A stretch of DNA of 64,000 nucleotides from Planococcus citri (lineage: Eukaryota; Arthropoda; Insecta; Hemiptera; Pseudococcidae): positions 59,430,836 to 59,494,835 of the forward strand of contig NC_088681.1 in the NCBI RefSeq assembly GCF_950023065.1, in the 5' to 3' direction. Position 1 is the stretch's first letter. Each line of letters begins with the position of its first letter. Made by a program: the position numbers and the translations under genes. Positions 12,015 through 22,829 of this stretch are shown piece after piece. The notes below the pieces were generated by a model. It had not been told where the DNA came from. It did not search any database and saw nothing but the letters and a program-made list of their open reading frames with translations.

Positions 12015-13320
12015 GTTTGTAAACAATTCGAATTCTATGATGTGGAAGGAAAGTTGGAAATTGAAAACATTTTACCAAATATTCTGCTGACCGCTGAAAT
12101 TCTACAATAATTCGTTTTCTTATGGTTGCCTCATTCATTAACAAAATACGTTCTCTCATTTCTCTAAATAGGTATAATGGAACTGTTTCTCTAGAGCAGA
12201 ATCATTAATTCAGCGTTACCAATCTTTTTATGCGTTGCAAATAAAACAGCATTATTGTCGAATGAATAGAATAGATTCTTCAATAGGGACGAATTTCCTT
12301 TCGAACTTGTTCGATGTCCGCACACAATTGAGTTATTAATCGATTAACGCCCAAAATCGTTCTAAATATCGGTGTGCCTCGCCTTCGCTCTATAAAACAG
12401 TGTTCATCTTGAAACTTGATACACTGACTAATCATTCGTCTCGAGAGCGAAAAAGGAAAAAAAAACTAGATGAAGAAAGCATCACCACCCAAAATTAGGG
12501 TATCCTAAATATGTACTATTCGTATACCTATACGTTTTGGTTTGGGCAACTCGAAAATTACACGTTTTACGAACGCGATCGATCGACGAACGTGCGAATG
12601 AACACCCGCCCATATCTTGTACAGATATTTAATTTTGCTTGTCGTAGGTAGGCGCATTAATGGACCGGATTGGTGGCCGCCTTTAATTAATTATTATATT
12701 ACGTGTTCGTGGTCGTGGTCGTCATCGTCGTTGTTGTCTTGGAGAATTCCAGACCTAGAGCTATACTTATCCGAATACCTGTTGAAAAAAAAACAAAAAA
12801 CAGTAATACGATCATTACACATAGGTAATTAGAGGTATATCAAGGTAGATCTTGTGTATCGTGTATGGTGTATGGTGGTATGAGCGAAATGAATCGAATC
12901 GAAACAAAACAAAACAAAAATGACGCATCATTGGCCAAGTGAAGCAAAAAGAGCGGAACGAAGGAGGAAAACTAATGATAACAGCGAAGAATTCTCTATT
13001 GCATGGCAACGCGAAACCGAAATTGATTAATGAAAAATCACATCCATCGTGTCGTATCACTCGTGTAAAATTCTTCCTCCCTTTGCTCGTCGCACACTGT
13101 CTGCTATCCGCGTCGTGGTTGTTGTTGTCGCGCGGTCACGGATCATTTTGTATTAAATTAATAAACCGTTAAGGAAAAATGATTCGACGAAAGGGTATTT
13201 GAGAGCAAAGATGTTGACTGGATTCTGTTCTTTCTATCTCATTCAGTAAACTACTCGATGTTCGGTGTTCGTTCTCATTCTTCAAATTTTTTTTTTTCAC
13301 AGCTCTTGAATATTAGCGTT
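12015..13320. other. Mixed-composition, apparently single-copy block
   Basis: Unique-looking DNA. It includes a TATAAAA at about 12391-12397 after CTCGCCTTCGCTC, and a piece with GGCGCATTAATGGACCGG and TTTAATTAATTATTA near 12650-12700 followed by GGTCGTGGTCGTCATCGTCG. These could be regulatory, but nothing beyond motif resemblance supports it. No gene recognised. Confidence 0.35.
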
Positions 13321-13324
13321 ACGG

Positions 13325-13745
13325 TTATAAAGCCATTTTCCAAAAATTGTCCAAAATTCTCGCGTTGTTGCCAAATAATTGCCAACAAAAATCTTGCTTT
13401 TTCTCTAAAATTATCAAAGTCTTGCTTTTTGTCAACGTTTTCCGAAAAAAATCAACTTTTTATAAGAAAATTGCGGAAAAGTCTCACCTTTTCAACAAAA
13501 AAGGCAAAATAGTAATTGCTAAAAAGATCTTGTTGTTTTTCAAAAAAATGCCAAAAAAGTGAAAAATTACTGAATAATTGTCGTTGTTTTGCGAAAAAAT
13601 TCCAAAAAGTCTCAAATTTTTTCCAAAAGTGACCAAGTCGGTTTTTTTTGCTGAAAAAAGCTGCGCCTCTTGCTAAAATAATCTCCAAAAATTCTCACTT
13701 TTTATGTCCCAAAATTCCCAACAGTTTTTTTTTTCATTTTTAGTA
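13325..13745 (+). repeat. Degenerate 'TTGCCAAAAAGTC' array 1
   Basis: Repeats of the pattern 'CCAAAAATTGTC - AAAA - TCTCGCTTTTT - GCCAAAATTGCC' with a loose spacing of about 30 bases, in which CCAAAA/GCCAAAA alternates with T-runs and TCTC or TCTTG. This is the first of six such arrays in the window (others near 18.2-19.5, 38.5-39.7, 43.4-44.3, 48.4-49.5 and 52.4-52.9 kb). Open frames on both strands across it are artefacts rich in Phe, Lys, Ser and Asn. Confidence 0.7.
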
Positions 13746-13794
13746 AAAGTATGTTGAATTTTTCGTGATTTGTTTTCTCCATTAAAATGTTTCG

Positions 13795-13865
13795 CTCAAG
13801 TCTTGTAACTTTTTTGTTTTGGTTACTAAAGTTACTTCATTTTGGAAAAGTTATGAGTCCTTGAA
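13795..13865. mobile_element. Fragment of the GTTACTTTTT transposon family
   Basis: Contains TTGGTTACTAAAGTTACTT, as in the internal part of the element at 11207-12008, between AGTCTTGTAACTTTTTT and AAAGTTATGAGTCCTTG, which resemble decayed element ends. No target-site duplication seen. Confidence 0.45.
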
Positions 13866-16270
13866 ATTTTTACTTATTTTTCCAAGTTTCAGCTTTTGAC
13901 TTTGTTTTTCATAATTTTTTCCTAGCAGGGCAGATTTTCCTTTCGAAGATGCACAATCGAAGAATTGCTTTTGCGCATGTGTAGGTTGGAGGAGGGAGAA
14001 AGGTGGTATGATCCATAAAAATTGTTACATTTCTTTCAAAAATAAAGATGCCCAAAAACGTGAATTTTGCTTTCGGAAATATCGTTCTGAGCTCATGAAA
14101 TACCTATCCAAAGTTTGTCAGTCTCAATCTACGATTTTGCTGGTTTTTTTTTTTTTTGTTGAAAATACTGAATTATGGTGGAAATCCATAAGATTACTCC
14201 AAAACAGAATTTTAGGTACCCGAGTAGAAAATTAAGGATCTTACAGATTGTTGAATTTTTAATTGTCCAAAAACTAATGAAAAAATCGAATGACCAGTCA
14301 TCTCATTATGCTATAGAAATACTTATTTTTAATTGAATTCGAATCATAATCATGTTGAAAGGCTCAATTTTGACTGCATGGATGAGAGAAATTGATATTT
14401 TTTGGAGGACCCAAATTTTTCAAAAAACGTTCCAAAGTGTCGAAAAAGTATATATATTTTTACTCGTGTCGAAAGTGGCATTCATAATACAGTAATAGTG
14501 ATATCCAGAGTTGTAGCTGCTCAATTGCACATTTCGTAATTTTAGAACATTTTTTTGGAAAAAATTTGGCATCCAAAAATACGAGCAATGAGCATTATCC
14601 CCACGCACGTCAAAATTGGTTTTCAAATATGACAGTGATGCGAATTTGATCAGAGGTGTGTTCTAATTGGTCATTTTATTTTGTTATTTTATCAATTTAT
14701 AAAATTTTTAGATCATTTTGGAAAATTCAAATCCTCGTTACGTTATTGAACCTTTTGATTTTTTTGTCTAGGCTGTTCAAATTTTTTCAGAGCTTTCCCA
14801 GAGCTCTCAGGGCTCTTGTAAAAAAAAAAAGAGAGTAAGATCGGTGGATCGAGTGGTCAAGGGGGTTTCTTGTTCATGATACTTTCAAAGATTTCTGTAA
14901 AATTTTCCAAAAGTGTTTTTCATGGTTCAAATATTTTTCATTTTGAAATCCCAATTTAAGTTTTTTGAAGCGAAACAGTCAGTTTTTTTTCAAAAATTAA
15001 GGTTTGCGAAGATGAAACGTGTAGGAATATTGAACATTCAGCATGTCCATTCTCTGGAAAATCTGGAAAACCGGGAAAAGTGGGGGAATTCTGCAAATGT
15101 GGAAATGTTTTCCACGCTAAACCCCTGGAATTTTGAAAAAATGCACTTATTGAAACATATCTCGAAGCTTTTAAGAGTTTCTTCCATGTTTGAAATTTCT
15201 TTTTGTATTTTTTTAAATTAAAAAAGTCATTTATCAAAGTTGAGCTATTTTTTATATTCAAAGAAGTATCCAGTTCGAAGAGAAATGTATGAACCCCCCC
15301 CCCCCCCGCAACTTCTTCTTTAATTAAAGTATGGCGTAAGTAAGTACAGAAAATCAGAAAATTGGTCTGGAAAGCCTAGAAAGGTCTGGGAAAATGACTT
15401 GCCAAAAATAATGGACACCCTGACACTGCAACAAAATTTGAATTTGATGCTCTCAAATACGTAAAAAGTGACATATCACACGAGATTTTCAAATTTTTCA
15501 AAACAACTGATGGAAAGGTGAGATGGAGGAGGGGTCTGATTTTAAAAACAGCTGGAAATTGAGTTTCAAGCCACCTAAAATGTAGACCATGATATCTACC
15601 CATTGTCATCGCCACGCAGATTTTAATTTTTTCCAAATTCCCCTTAAGTGGAAGAGAGGGAAGTAGAGATGAGAAGGTACATATGATCAAAAACTCAGGT
15701 TGATATTTGGATTCAACTATGCAAAATCTCATAAGTCATAACAAATCGTGCATCCTTCTGGATTTTTTGTTATTATTAATTTTACTCAAAATTTTCCTTA
15801 TCACAGCCTCCCTCTCCTGTCATCCTCTTGTACCTATTTTGAAATCTCAGAATCAAAATAATAAAGTCACGAATACATCCAAACAAATCCACTTGTAGTG
15901 ATTATTTCCAGTCATGAGATATAGGACACCCAAATGGAACATTTTCTATGGAAATTGAAAAAAATCGAAGAAGTTTCCTTTGCATCATTTTCTGTTGGAG
16001 TTGAGCGATAAATGTGGTCTTTTTCAGGGTCTTTTAAAATCTTGGACTGTGTGTTTGATTGAATATTTAGATTAAAATGAAATGAAGAAATTAATAGAGA
16101 GGGTGGGGGGATGGATTCGTTCCTTCATCCTCGTCTCCGTGGACAGTGATCCTCTTCTATCGCCGAGTGTGAACTTTAATCGACCTTATTTTATCACTCA
16201 CCTGATTTGATAGCATTGTAAAAGGAGTAGTGACGATTAGAGGACAAGACAACTCGAAAATAAAAACAAT
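13866..16270. other. AT-rich non-coding sequence
   Basis: No gene recognised. Contains a long C run at about 15294-15307 and a TGGACACCCTG word near 15404-15414 that resembles the end of a CAGGGTGTCC-type transposon, with no partner end that I could find. Numerous T-rich stretches. Open frames on both strands between 14.4 and 15.9 kb have no domain or repeat signature. Confidence 0.5.
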
Positions 16271-17700
16271 GAAAGAAAATGAAATGTACGTGCTCTTAAA
16301 CTATTAACGTCGTTGTTTTTTTTCATTTTTTATTGTTTCACTCGTCCGGCTCTTCGCTTGTTTCATTTTTACCTCTCTCTTACCCTCGTATCAGTTTTCG
16401 TCAATCTTTGGAGAATACATTAAACGATACCTACAGACGATAAGTTATGATAAGCGTACTCCTCTTTTTCATTTTGTCGTTGACTACGACGACGTATATT
16501 ATACGGCGCTTTATATTTTGTATACTTATATTAGGGATGTTATGTACAGTATGTGTATACTTTTTACTACGTACGTGTGTAGGTAGAGACTGTATAAGGT
16601 ATGTAGATGTACCATACAAAGACGCTGGCTAGACGGGTAACCGAAGGGGGTAGAATCGAAAGGGATGAATGTGTGCATTGCGGGGGACGCGGTCGGCCTC
16701 TTTTTCTCTACTATAATACGCTATTATGGCTATACTCGTACCTACAACAACGACACACCGTAAACTAAAACATCACACGTACGCTAACTTGTCCTCCCTT
16801 GTTGTGTATTTCGCAGCCTCCTGCTGGTTTCGCCCTTTTACCTCTTCATCGTGCCCGTACGCGGTTGTGTGTTTTCATTCTGGCGGTGGTTTCTCTCTTT
16901 CCTTCTCCGCTCCTCGCCGATCTGTCTATCTAAATGTATCCTTCTGTCTGCTTCTATCTCACGAAATCCTATTATTCTATCTTTATTCATCTTCCACCCC
17001 TGACTGACTTGACTGTGTGTCTGTCTGTGTCGTAGCTCTATAGCTATAGAGTTGTTTTTGCTGCGGTGATGGTGCGGGCGAGGGGAAGGGGCCATTACAT
17101 ATACATATACGGTCCATCGAATATTTAGGATCTGTTTTATATGCGCTGTGCGGTACGATGTCTTTTCTTTTTTTTTTCCTTTTCATCCCTCCCCTCGTCC
17201 TCTCCGCGCATTTTTCTAATACCTGTCTTTTCAAATGTACGTTTAAGAATGGGGAAAAATAAAGAGTCAGAGGGGGATGAAGGTATAACTGTGCTATTGT
17301 ATAGATACGATAACGTTATCGAAATGTACCGGAAGAGGGTAGGTACTAATTGGTTGGTATTTTTGTGATTTCAGGTTTTTATCGGTATAGGAGAGATATA
17401 CACGCTAATATATCTATATGATCGCGTTCAAAAGAGTATTCGCACCTATGAGAAGAAGAAGCGATCAACGGCGCTAGGATACTCTTTCCGATCCGATATC
17501 GTATTCGAATTGTCGTCCGTTTTATGTCGCTGAATCAGGATTTTCTTTTCAAGTGAGTTTTTCATGGTTATCATTATTCGAGCTGTACTAGTATTGTAGA
17601 GATTAGAGAGTGAGCTGAGGTAAAAGTATGGAGTGTTGGTTGTAACTATGCAACTCATACTGACGAGGGAAGTGACCCAATAACACTGAATTTTTTCCAA
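16271..17700. other. Mixed-composition, apparently single-copy block
   Basis: Contains CTACGACGACG, TACGTACGTG and pyrimidine-rich stretches (about 17160-17215). Several overlapping open frames on both strands (16726-17007, 16838-17095, 16983-17234) are typical of stop-poor, pyrimidine-biased DNA; none shows a recognisable fold. No gene called. Confidence 0.4.
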
Positions 17701-18130
17701 CTGGACTAACAATAAGCTAGATTGAAAGAGCATATGAAAACTATTTATCTAAATTTCAGATGCTGAAGTCCATTTTTGGATTTTAATCGAATTTTATTAA
17801 AAATCAAAGTTGAGGTAAAAAATATCAAAATTTTACCCAATTGACGTAGAAAGCTGAAATTTGCCCTATATCTTATTTTCAACCCATCGAATCGATTGGA
17901 GACCGGTTCGAATGATTTTGACCAATTTTAGAACCTTTGGCAGATTTTTGAAACTTGAAATTTCCACAAAATTTTACTCGTGTCAAATTAAGTTGGAAAA
18001 TTGAAATTCACCTTAGGTATAAAGTAAAGTGCCGAATTTGGGTCAAATTATTCCAAGTTATATTGTATCCATATTAATCGATAATGAGTTATCTTAGAGA
18101 TCACATTCTATTGCAATTTTTTTTACATCA
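17700..18130 (+). repeat. Diverged copy of the 55-57 kb foldback family
   Basis: 'AAGCTAGATTGAAAGAGCA' (about 17714) followed by 'TGAAGTCCATTTTTGGATTTT' parallels 54898-54975. The stretch 'GCTGAAATTTGCCCTATATC ... CGATTGGAGACCGGTT ... CAGATTTTTGAAACTTGAAA' (about 17850-17965) parallels 56030-56145 of the left arm of the large inverted repeat. It is a single-arm, diverged copy. Confidence 0.65.
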
Positions 18131-18199
18131 GGTGATTACACGATTCACAATATCCCTTCAAAAACTCGGCATTTGACCCGCATTAAGTCAAAGGTACCG

Positions 18200-19520
18200 A
18201 ATGTGACCCAACTAGCCCTGTCACTGTTTATTCCAAAAAATGGCCCAAAAGTCTCGTCAAAAATAGCCAAAGTATCGCCTTTTGTCAATTTCATCCAAAA
18301 AAGCCATTTTTTTGCCAGATTGCAAAAGAACATTCACTCATTTTGCATTTCCAAAAAGACTTAGATTTTTTTTGAAAATTGACAAAAATTCTCCTCTTTT
18401 CCAAATTGCTGAAAAGTGTTGCCAATTTACATAGATACCTAAAAAATGTGAAAAATTGCTAAAAAAACCTCATTTTTTTGCTAAAAATCGTTCAAAGTCT
18501 CACATTTTGTCAAAAATTACTGAAAATTGTCGCTTTCTCGCAATAAAGTCCAAACAGTCAATTTTTTTTTGAAAAAAAAAGTCTTGTTTTTTGACAGACA
18601 TTGGTTGAAAAAAACTGAACATTTTGCCAAAATTTTTGAAAAATCTCGCTTTTTTGCCTAAAATTCTTCAAATTTCAATTTCTTTGAAAATTTTCCTTTT
18701 AAAAATTTGACTTATCAATTTCTTTTGTGTATAAGGGGGAGGAAGGGGGGGGGGGGTCAAGTAAAGAGTTTTCTGAATTTTGGTTGGAAAAATGTAGTGA
18801 TTTTTTTCACACAGAAAAATCCGTTAGATACGTACCATGCAAAAAAACCTTGTGTTCGTTGATACATTTTTTGGGGGGGGGGGGGGAGGAAGAGCTGAAT
18901 TGAGTACGACATCCTGTGCTTTTTTTTGTCAAAACCTCCAAAAAATTCTGATTTTTGCTTGATTGCCAAAAAAGTAAATTTCTGCAATCTGCAAAAATGT
19001 CAAAAAATGTTGATTTTATCCGTAATTGTTGAGAAAAGTTCTGTTTTTCCCCCTTCAAAATCGCTCCCTCCCTCCCTCCCTCCCTCCTTCCTTCCCAAAA
19101 AAAACCTAAACTAAAATTATGTACCAATAAAAGTGTTGTTTTTTTGTCGAAATTGCCAGAAAGTTCCATTTTTTGAATAAAAATTGTGGAATGTGGAAAG
19201 TCCTAATTTTTGTCAAAAAATTCTTGTTTCCGCCAAAATTGTTGAAAAGTCTCGTTATTTTGTCAAAAAAGCCAGAAAGCCCAAAGTCCAAGTATTTTTA
19301 AAAATTAAAATTATCAAACACAAATTATTTTTTTCCCCCTAAAATTGACAAAAAAGTCGTATTTTTTTGGTCAATATTGTCAGAAAGTTCTGTTGTTTTT
19401 CCAAAATCGTCACAAAATCCTTTTTTTCTGTCTTAACTCCCACAAAAAGTCACACCTATTTTCTGTCCGGACTATCATAAAACACGTTTAAAAAGTCATG
19501 TTTTTTTTTGCCAAAATAAC
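18200..19520 (+). repeat. Degenerate 'TTGCCAAAAAGTC' array 2, with embedded G-runs
   Basis: Same style as the 13.3-kb array, for example 'AAAAAGTCTCATTTTGTCAAAAATTACTG'. It is interrupted by a segment with long G-runs (about 18738-18758 and 18872-18890) and by a (CTCC)n/(CCTT)n tract at 19064-19096. The segment 'GGTCAAGTAAAGAGTTTTCTGAATTTTGGTTGGAAAAATGTAG' near 18757-18798 is matched by 59459-59505, so another dispersed family is nested here. Confidence 0.7.
19064..19096. repeat. (CTCC)n / (CTTC)n microsatellite
   Basis: Near-perfect CTCC run turning into CCTT at its right end, nested in the degenerate 18.2-19.5-kb array. Confidence 0.9.
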
Positions 19521-19639
19521 CATTTTTGCTCGTATTGATTTTTCTCAATCAACCTTTCTAATTTTCTGTTTACTTTTTTTGTTTAATTTTTCGATTTTTT
19601 ATAGTTCGTTCTGAAATTGAAAACTTTTCAACTGCAAAC

Positions 19640-20296
19640 AATTGAACGTGTCACTTCAAAAAGGACATAAGAGAAAAATGGCGATTTTGGGAAATCGCGT
19701 TTGAAGTTTTAAGTGCAATTTTTTTCGTATTTACGTTGGGAATTCAGCCGGAAACGTTTTGTATTCTAAAAATTTCATGTCTTCGCTACAAGAAAACACC
19801 TCGCTCATCACACAAAATAAATTTCTCTTTTCTCCAGAGCAATTTTAAAACTCAAAGTTATATGTCCTTTTTGAAGTGACTTTCTGTATTTTTGACATGT
19901 TCGCATTAATGACGTCAGAACTTCTGTGTATAGAAAGTAAATTTGAAAATTTTTATACGAAAATGTTCGTTGTTTCATCCTCTACAATTTTCGTCATGGT
20001 TATTTTTTTCGATACCCGCCCTGTGACAAAAAAATCACACGCCAAAAAATGACAAAATTTTTTCTCAAAAATTAAAAAAAATATCTACGGTGCCGATGTG
20101 GTGATGTCAAAATGGTCGAACATCGTGATTTTTAGGGACTTCGTGGTTTTAAAACGTCATTACTCTACGAGAAAATCATTTTGGAAAGTGGGCGGGGTCT
20201 CATTATGTTGCCAAGGCTTCAGGGAACACGAATCCGTTGTCGCACCAAAAAGGACATAAGTGAACTTATGCCCCTCTTGAAGTGACACGTTCAATT
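19640..20296. mobile_element. Foldback/MITE-like element, 657 bp
   Basis: The left end AATTGAACGTGTCACTTCAA (19640-19659) is repeated exactly in inverted form at 20277-20296. The inverted similarity goes on imperfectly: AAAGGACATAAG on the left corresponds to CATAAG...CTTATGCCCCTC on the right. A third, internal copy of the motif (ATGTCCTTTTTGAAGTGAC) lies at about 19862-19880. I see no clear target-site duplication and no transposase. The interior includes GACGTCAG and GGGCGGGG words of unknown meaning. Confidence 0.7.
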
Positions 20297-21960
20297 TTAA
20301 CTTGAATTACTACGTACACATGTTAAAATAATGAAAAATAAGATGAGTCATCAAAAATGAAATAATGCAAATGTCATAGAAAATACCATCTGTATGAGTT
20401 ATGTATTGTTATAGATAGGTGTATCGCGTATCGAGCGTTTCAGTTTAGTGAGGAGTTGGCCGGGGGGGGGGGGGAAGGAGAGGTCCGTGTTCTAACTATT
20501 CACGTGACCTGCAGTCCTGCACCTTCAACCGACTTATAGATAATTGAGCGAATTCTTCGTAAAAAAAATTTAGGTACACGATGTAGTAATTTTACTTTCG
20601 TATGCGAAAAGTTTCGCAGACGAATATTTCTCATTCTTTCTTCAATTTTCCCCTCCCGAAAAGTTTTACTATAAAGAGAAAAGAATGGCGAGATATTCGA
20701 CGTTGAAAAATTTGAAAAATGAAAACTCGCTTGGAATTCGCGCTACGCGGTTCAATCGCGTGATAAAGCGTAATTACAATACAACGATGACGATTCCATG
20801 AAAAATAAATAAGCGACTTTTTCTTCCGTGTGTTTGACTGTGTTTTATATGCATAGTTTGGTAAGAATTTCGTAAGACGTGTGTCCTCAGGTTGTGATTT
20901 TTTTTTTCGGCGAGATGATTGATTTTTTGACGTTAGTGAAATCATTATTATGGCTCGAATGAAAGTTTTATAGGTGATGAGGGTGTTTGTGGAAAATTTA
21001 TATGTTTTTTGGCTCGGAGATTGATGGGGGAGTATTTTGGATTTTGAAGGGGCGAGTAAGGTGAAATTTCTGGCTCGAAGAATTTTTTTTGTTGACAATT
21101 TGAGACAATTGCCAAAATTTAAAGGGAAATTTTGGTGTAGGTGAAAATTTCATGCTACATTTTTGATCATGCTGAATCCAAATATGCCAATATGACAACA
21201 CTGCTTGCCAGAGAACCTTCTACACTCATTTCTGTCCTCCTTACCCAAGACCCTGCACAGTACACAACCAATGGTATCTGTAAAATCATTCCGCAGATAC
21301 TTTTAAGTGCAGCAGACGCGATAAAACGCCTCTGTAATTCCATCGTCGACACTCGGCCGGAGCAACGATTAGTCGAGTAAATCGCATTAAAAATCCGCAC
21401 AACTATTTTTTCCCCCCTCGATATTTTTTTATTATCCTTTTTTCGCGCGAGAAATATACTATAAACGTCGATAAATACTAATTCCACTTTATGAAAGAAA
21501 CGAGGAAAAAAAAAATACCCGTCAAATCGTATTCGATGCGTTTAACGAAGCGCTTTACAATCGAACTTGAGAAGAAGAAAAAAAAAGACGAAACACGAAA
21601 AAGAAATAACGTTTTAGCGGTTCTACGCACGCGTATAATACAGATATTTATACGATATATCTATATACACGTTTTCAGGGAAGAAAAGATCACGCGCGGA
21701 TAAGAGGGGCAAATAAAAAAAAGCAAAGAAAATCCATTTCCTTTATCAACTCTCGACACGATTACAACAGGCGAAAGGCAAAGGCAACTGAACAGCGATG
21801 GAAAAGGAAAAAGGCTCGACGAGAGAAATGCTCCCGTTGTTGCTGCTTCAATGAAACGCGTTTTAACAAATTCACGTCCATTTTTCACTCGTTTTTTTTT
21901 CGCTTTTGTTTTCAAATTAAACAAGCTATTTATTCGGTAATTTGCTTTTTCTTTAGATGC
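20297..21960. other. Mixed-composition, apparently single-copy block
   Basis: No gene recognised. A G-run lies at about 20462-20474. Between about 21490 and 21900 the sequence is purine-rich on the + strand with many A-runs. Frames at 20631-21098 and 21167-21487 on the minus strand have near-average composition but no domain, start context or splice pattern that convinces me. Confidence 0.4.
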
Positions 21961-22079
21961 CTCGTGTAGAGTGTTCTTGTTGTAAAGTGGTGCATTTTGT
22001 GTTGCGTGGATGGTGCCTGGTTTTGTGACTTTAAAATTTTTTTTTGTGGGGTCTGTCTTTTGTCATTCTGAATTTGTAG

Positions 22080-22785
22080 AATGTTACATGGTAGCAGAGC
22101 GAGTGGTTTTTGGTTCGAAAATTCTGTCATCTGAAATTTTAATTGTTTCTCTAAATAATGTATTCTGTGTTTAGGTCTTGATTAACTCTGCTGTTCATAA
22201 TTTGTAGAATGTGACATGGTAGCAGAGCGTGTGGTTTTTCTCCAAAAATTCTGCTACCAGAAATTCAAATTGTTCCTCTGCATGATATATCCTCTGATGT
22301 GGTCTTCGCTAGCTCTGTTGTTCGAAATTGCATAAAATGTGACATGGTAGCAGAGCCTGTGGTTTGTGTTTCAAATCTTTTGCTATCAGAAATCTCAATT
22401 GCTTCTCAAAATAATATATTCCAATAGTGAAAAACTGCTGAAATCCAGTAAGACATCGCCAGTTTTCTGAAGTTGCTTTGTTGACCGAGAAATAACCACC
22501 GGCTTTGCTACCATATCTCATCTTTTGGAGAACAGACAATCATTAACGCCATCTTGTGGATTTATGATGTGATGTTCATTCTATCGTGAACGGTAGAATT
22601 TAGTTTTTTTATTTATGAAAAAAAACCATGCTCTGCTACCATATTCCATTCTTTCCGTAACAGTCAGCCATTAAAGCCATCTCGTGTATTTGTGTCCACG
22701 TTTGATAGAGAAGTGCTGTGATCTTCTATATCGTCAAATTTTTCATTCATGAAAAAAACCACGTGCTCTGCTACCATGTCTCATT
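22080..22785. repeat. Foldback of three direct plus three inverted 128-bp units
   Basis: The word ACATGGTAGCAGAGC starts at 22086, 22214 and 22342, exactly 128 bp apart. Its reverse complement GCT(C/T)TGCTACCAT starts at 22502, 22630 and 22764, 128-134 bp apart. The two halves are mirror images centred near 22430. Units also carry a smaller internal inverted pair (GGTAGCAGA ... TCTGCTACC, for example 22219 and 22250). Full boundaries may extend to about 21950 and 22830. No coding potential; a transcript would fold into a long multi-stem hairpin. Origin is unknown (foldback transposon or locally inverted tandem duplication). Confidence 0.85.
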
Positions 22786-22829
22786 ATTTTATAAACAAAT
22801 GAGTTATTATGTCATTAATGCCATTGTAT

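Noticed and set aside
12391..12440. TATAAAA followed by ACTGACTAATCATTCG as a core promoter
   Set aside because: Only motif resemblance; no downstream exon or donor site recognisable.
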